Shown here: positions 19,332 to 27,578 of the stretch, piece after piece
How the letters are laid out: every line of letters begins with the position of its first letter
Numbering within the stretch: the first letter of the stretch is position 1
Origin: Planctomycetota bacterium
GTDB taxonomy: Bacteria; Planctomycetota; Planctomycetia; Pirellulales; UBA7805
Reading direction: 5' to 3'
NCBI GenBank assembly: GCA_003389215.1
Contig: QQVP01000045.1
Location: 68,535-105,197, forward strand
Length of the DNA stretch: 36,663 nucleotides
The notes under the pieces: generated by a model
What the model saw: only the letters and a program-made list of their open reading frames with translations
What the model was told of the DNA's origin: nothing
Databases searched by the model: none
Position numbers and translations under genes: made by a program

Positions 19332-20854
19332 GCGGTGGTTCCCTCGTTATTCTTGCGGGATACTCGGCTCGCCGGTCGCGCGGACAGGTCGCCGGACGCC
19401 AGCGGACTCTCGGCGATGTGACAAATCTTCCGCAGCATGCCGCGAAAGACGATCGCGTGCAGGGGAATCAAAGCGTACCAGTAGAAACGTCCTGCGAGGC
19501 CGTGCGGATCGAAGATGGCCGTCTGTCGAATCGTCGACCCGTTACCATCTGGCTCGACGGAGAACTCGAGCCAGGCGCGGCCCGGCAGACGCATTTCCGC
19601 CTTCAGCCGCAGCAGTCGATCGGGCTGATAGTCTTCGACCCGCCACCAGTCGAGCGTGTCGCCGATCCGCAGATGCTCCGGATCGCGACGACCCCGCCGC
19701 AAGCCGATACCGCCGACCGCCAGGTCGATCCAACCACGGAGCGTCCAGAGGGCGTTGGCAAAGTACCAGCCCCGCTCGCCACCAATGCGACGGACCGGTC
19801 GAAACGCAGCCGGCGGCGGAACCGACACGTGACGCACACGCGTGTCGAACACCCGGGCGCCGAATCGCCGCGCGGCGCCGGACCGCGCACGTGCGGAAGA
19901 AGAGGTCGCATCGGACCACCGCGTCTGGGCGATCTCGCGATCTTCGTTGACGACCGCCCGTTCGATGGCGGCCGCCAAACCCCGCGGTTGCACCCGGAAC
20001 GACGTCAGTGCCGCGGGGTCATTCAAAGTAGTCGGATTTCGCATACTCTCGACCAGCTTGCGACCGACGCGGGCGTACAGCGGAGTGACCACGGCCAGCC
20101 ACAGACTGGAAAGGCGGGGCGTGAGCACCGGCACGGAAATCAAGTAGCGACGCAGCCCGCGCTGCCGCGCATAGGCCTGCATGATATCGCCATAGGTGAC
20201 GCGGTCGGGGCCGCCGATCTCGAACACGCGGCTTTCCGTTTCCGGCCAATCGAGGGCTTCGAGCAGATAGGCGAGCACGTCCTCGACGGCGATCGGTTGG
20301 GCGAGCGTGTTGACCCAACGCGGGCAGATCATGACCGGCAGCCGTTCGACCAGCGCGCGCACCAATTCGAAGGAGAGACTGCCCGAGCCGATCACGATCG
20401 AGGCACGAAACTCGATCACCTGGCAGCCCGATTCGCGGAGCAGACGACCCACCTCGTGCCGGCTCTCGAGATGGGGTGACAATTCGCCCGCATCGTCCCC
20501 CAGTCCGCCCAGGTAGACGATGCGGCGAACGCCTTGCGAGCGGGCCGCATAAGCGAAGTTCTCGGCCGCCTGGCGATCGGCGTCCGCGAAGTCGCCCGAG
20601 GAACCCATCGAATGAACGAGGTAGTAGGCGATGTCGATGCCCGCGAGTGCGGCCTCGAGCGATGCCCGATCGAGCAAGTCACCGGCGACGACCTCGGTCG
20701 TCGTAGCGACATCCTCCACTAGCCGAGCCGGCTGACGGACGAGGCAGCGCAGCGGGCCACCGCGTCGTTCCAACAGCGGCAAGAGTCGCCCGCCGATATA
20801 GCCCGTCGCGCCGGTCAGCAAGACACGCGGGGGCTGGGGAGTCTCGATCGCCAT
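19328..20854 (-). CDS. SDR-family NAD(P)-binding protein fused to DUF2867
   Basis: A 508-residue two-domain protein. The first domain (about 10-300) is an atypical short-chain dehydrogenase with VLLTGATGYIGGRLLPLLER (11-30), DIAYYLVHSMG, RIVYLGGLGDDA and a substrate-side part SFELVRALVERLPVMICPRW. The second domain (about 335-485) is DUF2867, a SRPBCC/polyketide-cyclase-like fold: GERGWYFANALWTLRGWIDL, DTLDWWRVEDYQPDRLLRL, MRLPGRAWLEFSVEP and GLAGRFYWYALIPLHAIVFR. Such fusions occur in planctomycetes, mycobacteria and proteobacteria. It is the first gene of the lipid-modification operon, divergent from the CarH-like regulator. Reaction unknown; a lipid-linked ketone or hydroxyl is possible. 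Confidence 0.9.
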   Translation of the reverse strand: MAIETPQPPRVLLTGATGYIGGRLLPLLERRGGPLRCLVRQPARLVEDVATTTEVVAGDLLDRASLEAALAGIDIAYYLVHSMGSSGDFADADRQAAENFAYAARSQGVRRIVYLGGLGDDAGELSPHLESRHEVGRLLRESGCQVIEFRASIVIGSGSLSFELVRALVERLPVMICPRWVNTLAQPIAVEDVLAYLLEALDWPETESRVFEIGGPDRVTYGDIMQAYARQRGLRRYLISVPVLTPRLSSLWLAVVTPLYARVGRKLVESMRNPTTLNDPAALTSFRVQPRGLAAAIERAVVNEDREIAQTRWSDATSSSARARSGAARRFGARVFDTRVRHVSVPPPAAFRPVRRIGGERGWYFANALWTLRGWIDLAVGGIGLRRGRRDPEHLRIGDTLDWWRVEDYQPDRLLRLKAEMRLPGRAWLEFSVEPDGNGSTIRQTAIFDPHGLAGRFYWYALIPLHAIVFRGMLRKICHIAESPLASGDLSARPASRVSRKNNEGTTA

Positions 20855-21136
20855 GGCTGAAACCTGAGGGAGGGTGACCGCCTCGCGCAGCTAGGCACCC
20901 AGGCCGTGCGGACGAAAAATCGTTCAAAACGTCCAATCATACTCTAGGAGCCGCGAGCCGGCCCGACAAGCCGCGCTGGCCGCCAGAAGCGAAGAGGTTG
21001 ATTTTACGTAAGCCATTGAAAATAAATAGCTTGCGGATCGTGATCGACGACCGCCTCGATCTCGGGATATAATCGGGCAGACCGTTTCGAGGGCAGCTTT
21101 CACGTCTGATTCGTTCAAATCGATCATGCAACCGCC
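20855..21136. promoter_or_regulatory. Divergent control region between the lipid operon and the CarH-like regulator
   Basis: This 282-base region is visibly more AT-rich in its centre than the surrounding genes. It contains a perfect 8-bp palindrome TTACGTAA (21004-21011) followed by an AT-rich tract (AATAAATAG near 21021-21029), a plausible site for a dimeric MerR-type regulator. A minus-strand TATGAT (20936-20941) could be a -10 box for the operon but has no good -35 at normal spacing. CarH and LitR characteristically regulate the divergent promoter beside their own gene, which supports this being the operator region. Confidence 0.5.
21044..21073 (+). promoter_or_regulatory. Candidate promoter of the CarH-like regulator
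   Basis: A perfect TATAAT (21068-21073) preceded at 18 bases by TCGACG (21044-21049), a weak four-of-six match to TTGACA. The regulator's ATG is 64 bases downstream. The poor -35 box fits a regulated or activator-dependent promoter. Confidence 0.45.
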
Positions 21137-22015
21137 ATGTCTCAGCTCTTTACCTCCAACCAGGTTGCGCGGGCCCTGGCGGTCAGCGAGTCGTCGATCA
21201 AGCGGTGGTGCAACCAGGGCCATCTGCCCGTAGCGTACACGGCGGGGGGGCATCGGAGGATACCGCTGGACGGGCTGGTGAAGTTTCTCCGTTCGGGCGA
21301 TCACGAACTTGTTCGCCCGGAGCTCTTAGGACTGCCGCCAGCGACCGGCCAAACCGGCCGTCTCTCGGACAAAGCGGCGGAGCGACTGTGCGAGGCCTTG
21401 CTGGCCGGCGATGAAGAGACGAGTCGCCGCATCGTGCTGGACCTCTTCCTGGCCGATCGCAGCATCGCCCGCATTTGCGACGAGGTGTTCGCCCAGGCCT
21501 TCGACGAAGTCGGGGAACGTTGGTCGTGTGGCGAGGCGGAAGTCTACCAGGAGCGGCGCGGCTGCGGGATGACGCTGCGATTGCTTGGCGAGCTGCGTTC
21601 GATGTTACCGCTGCCGTCCCGCGATGCCCCGCTGGCTTTGGGCGGAGCCCCGGCGGGCGACCCCTACAATCTCGGCACAACGATGGCCGAGCTGGTGTTG
21701 CGCCAGGCGGGCTGGAATGCCCGATCGCTGGGCGAGAATCTCCCGTTCGCGACGCTCTCTGCCGCGATTTCGTCGGCCCGGCCGCGGCTGTTCTGGATCA
21801 GTGCCAGTCACCTTGTCGACGAGGAGGCTTTCCTCGAGGGCTATCACGAGCTCTACGAGTTGCACGGGCAGCAAGTGGCCTTTGTGGTGGGCGGCCGCGC
21901 GCTGACGGGAACTTTGCGCCGGCGGATGCGCTACGCCGCCTTCTGCGACAATCTGCAACACTTGGAAGCATTCGCTCAGACGCTCTACCCGGCCGTTCGT
22001 GATGGATCGACTTAG
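21137..22015 (+). CDS. MerR-type regulator with CarH/LitR-like cobalamin-binding fold lacking the ligand histidines
   Basis: A 292-residue protein with three parts. The N-terminus (6-50) is a MerR/excisionase DNA-binding helix-turn-helix with SNQVARALAVSESSIKRWCN and a GHRRIPL wing. Residues about 75-160 are a four-helix bundle like the B12-binding-2 domain. Residues about 164-285 are a Rossmann B12-binding domain with TTMAELVLRQAGWNARSLGE. In CarH the bundle carries W-x9-E-H and the Rossmann domain has a D-x-H-x-x-G motif whose His ligates cobalt. Here Trp129-x9-Glu139 is kept, but the His is Arg140, and the second motif is Asp175-Pro-Tyr177-Asn-Leu-Gly180. Cobalamin binding as in CarH is therefore doubtful. 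It is divergent from the lipid operon, which it probably regulates. Confidence 0.9.
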   Translation: MSQLFTSNQVARALAVSESSIKRWCNQGHLPVAYTAGGHRRIPLDGLVKFLRSGDHELVRPELLGLPPATGQTGRLSDKAAERLCEALLAGDEETSRRIVLDLFLADRSIARICDEVFAQAFDEVGERWSCGEAEVYQERRGCGMTLRLLGELRSMLPLPSRDAPLALGGAPAGDPYNLGTTMAELVLRQAGWNARSLGENLPFATLSAAISSARPRLFWISASHLVDEEAFLEGYHELYELHGQQVAFVVGGRALTGTLRRRMRYAAFCDNLQHLEAFAQTLYPAVRDGST

Positions 22016-22256
22016 TCGGGCGCGGCCAACGATCACGATGGCACTGGGCGGGCAGCTGCCACACGGAAAGACGGGCAAACGGCCAGCCGGGTAGACAGAC
22101 ACCTTGAAGAGTAAAGCGACAGCGCACGCCACAAACTTCGAGAGCGCTTCTCAGCTCCCTGTCGGCATGGTCCACTTCACGGACCGCTGCGCAAGAAGCG
22201 CGATTGCCGCTGGCCGCGCACGGTGGCGGGCCGCGAGACAAGAAGGCGAAGGCCCG

Positions 22257-23381
22257 TTAGGCGGCCTGCTTGTCGGCGTTTTGCGTCGCCGGCTCTTCGG
22301 TCACGCGAACCGCTTGATCGGCCGCCGCGAACGAAACCGATTGATCGAGACCCTGCTCGACAATGGCCAGGTCGGCGCGGACCATCATTCGTACGAGCTC
22401 TTCGAAACCGACGCGCGGCTGCCAACCGAGCAGCTGGCGGGCCTTGCTGGCATCGCCCTCGAGGTATTCAACTTCCGCGGGTCGATAATAGCGGGGATCG
22501 ATCGACAACAGCGTCTGTCCGTCGGGACCGATGCCGCATTCCTGCTCCCCGCTGCCCTCCCAGTGCAGTGGAATCCCGGCCTCGGCAAACGCCAGCTCGC
22601 AGAACTCGCGTACCGAGTGCGACTCGCCCGTGGCCACGACGTAGTCGTCGGGCGTTTCCTGCTGCAGCATCAACCACATCGCCTCGACATAGTCGCCGGC
22701 GAAGCCCCAATCGCGACGGGCTTCGAGATTGCCGAGGTAGAGCCGGTCCTGCTTACCTTGGGCGATGCGGGCCACGGCCTGCGAGATCTTGCGCGTCACG
22801 AAGGTCGCCCCGCGGCGCGGCGACTCGTGATTGAACAGGATACCGTTGACGCAAAACATGTCGTACGCTTCGCGATAGATCTGAGTCGTGTAGTAGGCAT
22901 ACGCCTTGGCCGCCGCGTAGGGGCTTTGCGGTCGAAAGGGCGTCGTCTCGCGCTGCGGCGACTCGACCACCGCGCCGAACAGCTCGCTTGAAGACGCCTG
23001 GTAGAACTTGGCGTCTAGATCCAGGTCGCGCATCGCTTCGAGAATCCGCACGCTGCTCACCCCGGTCGCTTCGGCGGTGTACTCGGGCACGTCGAACGAC
23101 ACCTTGACGTGCGACTGGGCCCCGAGATTGTAAATCTCCGTGGGCCGCACCTTCTGCAACGTCTTCGCCACCGAGGAGGAGTCGGTTAAGTCGCCGTAGT
23201 GCAGCCGCAGCCGCACATTGTCCTCGTGCGGGTCTTGGTAGATATGCTCGATCCGCGCCGTATTGAACGACGAAGAGCTGCGAATCAGTCCGTGGACCTC
23301 GTAGCCCTTGGCCAGCAAGAATTCGGCCAGGTAGGATCCATCCTGACCTGTGATTCCGGTAATCAAGGCGATCTTCGCCAT
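22257..23381 (-). CDS. gmd: GDP-mannose 4,6-dehydratase
   Basis: Converts GDP-D-mannose to GDP-4-keto-6-deoxy-D-mannose, the first step to GDP-L-fucose and related sugars. The 374 residues are full length for bacterial Gmd. NADP-binding [15 protein letters not shown] (8-22), the [15 protein letters not shown] stretch typical of Gmd, [13 protein letters not shown] and the active-site segment [12 protein letters not shown] are present. [12 protein letters not shown] is the Tyr-xxx-Lys pair, followed by [20 protein letters not shown] and [19 protein letters not shown]. The start follows GGAAGGAAAACC. It lies 48 bases downstream of fcl, so the two are coupled in one unit. A short tail after about residue 345 is not conserved. 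Confidence 0.97.
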   Translation of the reverse strand: MAKIALITGITGQDGSYLAEFLLAKGYEVHGLIRSSSSFNTARIEHIYQDPHEDNVRLRLHYGDLTDSSSVAKTLQKVRPTEIYNLGAQSHVKVSFDVPEYTAEATGVSSVRILEAMRDLDLDAKFYQASSSELFGAVVESPQRETTPFRPQSPYAAAKAYAYYTTQIYREAYDMFCVNGILFNHESPRRGATFVTRKISQAVARIAQGKQDRLYLGNLEARRDWGFAGDYVEAMWLMLQQETPDDYVVATGESHSVREFCELAFAEAGIPLHWEGSGEQECGIGPDGQTLLSIDPRYYRPAEVEYLEGDASKARQLLGWQPRVGFEELVRMMVRADLAIVEQGLDQSVSFAAADQAVRVTEEPATQNADKQAA

Positions 23382-23429
23382 CGGTTTTCCTTCCCTGGAA
23401 GTACGGACTCGCCCCGGCTCAGTTTCCGT

Positions 23430-24389
<960 letters not shown>

Positions 24390-24429
24390 GGTTAAGCGGT
24401 CTCCGCCTGATTCGGATGGCGTTTGCGAA

Positions 24430-25146
24430 CTAGCCGGCCGCGGCCCGCCACGGGGCGTCGATTGCCAGGTTGGTCGCATCTTCGCCGTACCCCAAGAGTT
24501 GCATCATATTGCCGTGTTCTTGCCAGAACAGGTCGAGTAGCTCCACGGGAAATTCGTCGCGCCAGCTACCCACATGGCCGCGACGATACTTGTGCGGTTC
24601 TTGGCGGTGGAGTTCCGCAAACGTCGGCACGCGGGCCTCGGCGATCGGCTCAAGCGGCAGCTTGAGTTGGGCCACGGCCTCGGTCAGCGTCGCCTGAGGC
24701 GCCTCGATCAACTGCTCGAATCGTACCATCGCCGTGCGGGGTCGACCCAACCAGGCGTCGACGTGGGTGCTCCAGGTAGCGAACGGCGAACGCTTCTCGG
24801 TGATCAGATTGCGGAGCGTCTGGCGGAAGAGCTTGGGGCTGATCGCGGCGCGGTCGAGTTGCCGATCGACTGTCAAGTGAAACCAGGCATAGGAAACGAG
24901 CGAATCGCGACCGTCTCTGACCAGATAGAGGGTTGGGTAGTCGTCGTCGCCCGGCCGGTCGTGAGTCTTGACGAAGCAGTGCTCGTCTTCCGCGGCGACC
25001 TCCGCCACGGTTTGACGCCGCGCCGCCAGGCTCGAAGGGGTGCCGTCGTCGTAGATCGTATACGAGCGAACGCCGTAGACGCCTTCGAGTACCTCGCGTG
25101 CGAAACCGTTGCCCGAACGCGGGTAGGAGGCAAGCCAGACCAACAT
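24430..25146 (-). CDS. Sulfotransferase domain protein (PAPS-dependent)
   Basis: A 238-residue cytosolic-type sulfotransferase. The 5'-phosphosulfate loop YPRSGNGFAREVLEG lies at 8-22. The 3'-phosphate-binding segment is YLVRDGRDSLVSYAWFH, followed by the family's AWLGRPRTAMVRFEQLIEAP and, near the C-terminus, HKYRRGHVGSWRDEFP (matching the R.G..GDW motif). It would transfer sulfate from PAPS to a hydroxyl, here perhaps of a glycan. The ATG at 25146 is preceded only by weak GGGGACGAG. It lies 40 bases upstream of fcl. The 300 bases between it and the ABC gene hold nothing clear; a very weak minus-strand TTGTTG-N17-TAGTAT is present near 25310. Confidence 0.88.
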   Translation of the reverse strand: MLVWLASYPRSGNGFAREVLEGVYGVRSYTIYDDGTPSSLAARRQTVAEVAAEDEHCFVKTHDRPGDDDYPTLYLVRDGRDSLVSYAWFHLTVDRQLDRAAISPKLFRQTLRNLITEKRSPFATWSTHVDAWLGRPRTAMVRFEQLIEAPQATLTEAVAQLKLPLEPIAEARVPTFAELHRQEPHKYRRGHVGSWRDEFPVELLDLFWQEHGNMMQLLGYGEDATNLAIDAPWRAAAG

Positions 25147-25446
25147 GTTCTCGTCCCCGATACTGTTTCTGCGGTTGTTTGGCGGGTATTCCGGTTGTTT
25201 GAAGGGCGCACCGAACGCCGAGGGAGCCGTGACGTAGCGAACGCGAAAACCGAGATTCCCACCACGCGATCGCCAACGGGCAAGGGCCGCCAAAATCAGC
25301 AAGCGGCGGATACTATTGCATTTGTAGTGACGCAACAAGATCGCTTCACGAGACGAGGACCGCCCTGAAATCGCCGCGGAGAGAAGGCCGCTGCCGGCGC
25401 TGCTTGCACGTCCGCCGGACCGGGCGAAAACGGAATGATCGACGGC

Positions 25447-27438
25447 CTACGCGGCCTGTTCCGGCACGGTGGCCCGGAAGTGCCGATAGTACTCGCACCT
25501 GCCGAGCAGCTCCGCGTGGGTCCCGACGTCGACGATGCGGCCGGCGTCCATGACCACGATGCGATCGGCCAGGTCGAGCGCACCGACGCGATGCGTAACG
25601 ATGATCATCGTCCGATCGTGCGGCAGCTCCTCGAGGGCCTGGTGAATCAGCAGCTCGCTTTGCAGATCGATCTCGCTGGTGGCCTCGTCGAGTATCAAAA
25701 TCTCCGGATCGCGCAGCAGCGCCCGCGACAGGGCAATCCGCTGTCGCTGACCGCCCGAGAGCATGCCACCGAAACGTCCCACCACGGTGTCGTAGCCGTC
25801 TTGGAGGGAATCTTGAATGAAGTCGTGGGCGCGCGCCCGCCGAGCCGCGGCGTAGACCTGCTCTCGCGTGGCGTCCGGCGATCCGTACCGAATGTTCTCC
25901 AGCACGGTTTCGTCGAAGAGAATCGTCTTCTGGGTGACCATGCCGATCCGGCGGCGCAGATCGGCCAACTCGGTCTGCCGGACGTCGATCCCGTCGATGG
26001 AGACGCTGCCGCTGACCGGATCGAGAAAGCGCGGAATCATCTGCGCGAGGGTCGACTTGCCGCAGCCGTTGGGGCCGATGATCGCCAGCGTCTCGCCGAA
26101 GTTTACGGTCAGGTCGATATCCCGCAGCACCGGCTGTGCCGGGTTGTAGGCAAAGTTGACGTCGCGATAGGCGATCGAGCGGTGCGGCGTCGGCAGCGCG
26201 ACTGGCTCTTCCGGTTCGACGATGTCGCTCGGCGCGTCGACGATGTCGTAGAAGCGGTCGGCCATGGCACAACCCTGCTGGATGCCGCTGAAGACCTCCG
26301 AGAGCTTGCGCGACGGCTCCGAGACGCCCAGCAATAGGGCATAAAACAGCAGCAGCGTTTCCACGTCGGGAGCCTGGCGGAACATGCGAATGCCGAACAG
26401 GTGCGTTGTGTCGTTGAGCACCAGGTACGCGCCGGCCAGAATCGCCAGGCTCACGGCGGCGATGCCGAGCAATTCGGCGATCGGCTTCGCCAGGGTTTGC
26501 AGCAGTACGATCCGCAGCGCCTTGCGATTCCGCAGCACGTTGACGTCGTGAAATCGCTGCTTCGTCGGCTCCTCCATGTTGTAGGCCTGCACCGTCTGCA
26601 GTCCATCGAACGCCTGGAGCACGTGGTTGTTGAGCTGCACACCCTGGTGCAACTCGCGTTTGCACTCGCGGCGGATCTTGTGGGCCAGGGCCCGCGATAC
26701 GAGCGCGGCCAGCGGCACCAGCAGACAGGTGAAGAGCAACAACTGCCAGCTGATCCAGGCAGCTCCCACGGCGCAGACAAACATCTTCAGCGGCTCGCGG
26801 ACGCCCACGCCCAACAGGCAGCGGAGCCCGTTGCCGATTCCGTCCGTCCCCTCGTTGCACAGCGTGAGCAGGGTGCCCGTGCCGTGCCGGCCAAGCATCA
26901 CGGGATCCATCTTGAGCACGTGCTTGAAGTAGCTATTGCGCAGCTCGAGGGTCACCTTCTGGACCAACCGAGCGGTGGTGACGACGCTGCCCAACAGAAA
27001 GCCGCCCTTGAGCCCCGTGGTCACCAGCAGCACCGAGACGATTACGAGCACGGTCTGAAAGGGATCGTCGGGCAGAAGGCGGTGGACATAGGGTTTGAGG
27101 GTTTGAAAGCGGTCGATCGTGTCCTGCTGCACGGTCAGTTCGTTCTGGACCGCGCGTCGTCGCTGTCGATGGTCTGGCTTGGCCTTCTCACCGGCGGGAG
27201 CCTTCTCCAACTGCTCCAACTCCGTGCGCAGCTGCTCCTGCGCCGTGGTGGCCTCGGCGATGCCGCTGTCGACCCACTCGTGAAGCGAGCGACCCTGAAA
27301 GGTGACCTTGATGATCGGAAACAGGGTGCCGATGTTGCCGCCCCAGATCACGGCCACCAGCAACGAGCAGATGATGCTCGTGGACAGCGTCCCAGGATAG
27401 CGAAAGGCGATTCGTACGGCTCGAAAGAAGTTGTGCAT
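25447..27438 (-). CDS. ABC exporter/flippase half-transporter with a long extracytoplasmic insertion
   Basis: A 663-residue permease-ATPase fusion of the MsbA/lipid-glycan flippase type. The first membrane segment (about 10-35) is followed by an unusually long, charged loop (about 50-125) rich in Glu, Gln, Lys and Arg with coiled-coil character (LRTELEQLEKAPAGEKAKPD), before the second segment near 126-150. More transmembrane segments lie between about 170 and 370. The ATPase has Walker A IGPNGCGKST (about 455-463), a Q-loop in MVTQKTILFDET, signature LSGGQRQRIALSRAL, Walker B ILILDEATS and switch His in VTHRV. The start ATG has no ribosome-binding site. Likely role: flipping a lipid-linked glycan across the inner membrane. 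Confidence 0.93.
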   Translation of the reverse strand: MHNFFRAVRIAFRYPGTLSTSIICSLLVAVIWGGNIGTLFPIIKVTFQGRSLHEWVDSGIAEATTAQEQLRTELEQLEKAPAGEKAKPDHRQRRRAVQNELTVQQDTIDRFQTLKPYVHRLLPDDPFQTVLVIVSVLLVTTGLKGGFLLGSVVTTARLVQKVTLELRNSYFKHVLKMDPVMLGRHGTGTLLTLCNEGTDGIGNGLRCLLGVGVREPLKMFVCAVGAAWISWQLLLFTCLLVPLAALVSRALAHKIRRECKRELHQGVQLNNHVLQAFDGLQTVQAYNMEEPTKQRFHDVNVLRNRKALRIVLLQTLAKPIAELLGIAAVSLAILAGAYLVLNDTTHLFGIRMFRQAPDVETLLLFYALLLGVSEPSRKLSEVFSGIQQGCAMADRFYDIVDAPSDIVEPEEPVALPTPHRSIAYRDVNFAYNPAQPVLRDIDLTVNFGETLAIIGPNGCGKSTLAQMIPRFLDPVSGSVSIDGIDVRQTELADLRRRIGMVTQKTILFDETVLENIRYGSPDATREQVYAAARRARAHDFIQDSLQDGYDTVVGRFGGMLSGGQRQRIALSRALLRDPEILILDEATSEIDLQSELLIHQALEELPHDRTMIIVTHRVGALDLADRIVVMDAGRIVDVGTHAELLGRCEYYRHFRATVPEQAA

Positions 27439-27578
27439 CGAAGGAGGTCGTGGTTCTTTCGGGAAAGATAGCTACCGTAGGCGGTCGGCGGCGTTCGGTT
27501 GGCTTTGTTCGCCAGCATTGCCAAGGCGACGCACGAGCATGCTGCGCGGGGTGGTTCGTTGCTGGTGAGTGAGGACCG

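Noticed and set aside
22104..22991. A 295-residue open frame antisense to gmd
   Set aside because: Explained by gmd on the other strand; no recognisable domain.
25300..25330. Minus-strand promoter-like pair TTGTTG-N17-TAGTAT upstream of the sulfotransferase
   Set aside because: Only three of six and four of six matches, and about 160 bases from the start codon; too weak to list.
26401..27471. A 356-residue open frame antisense to the ABC exporter
   Set aside because: Gln/His-rich shadow; no motif and no ribosome-binding site.
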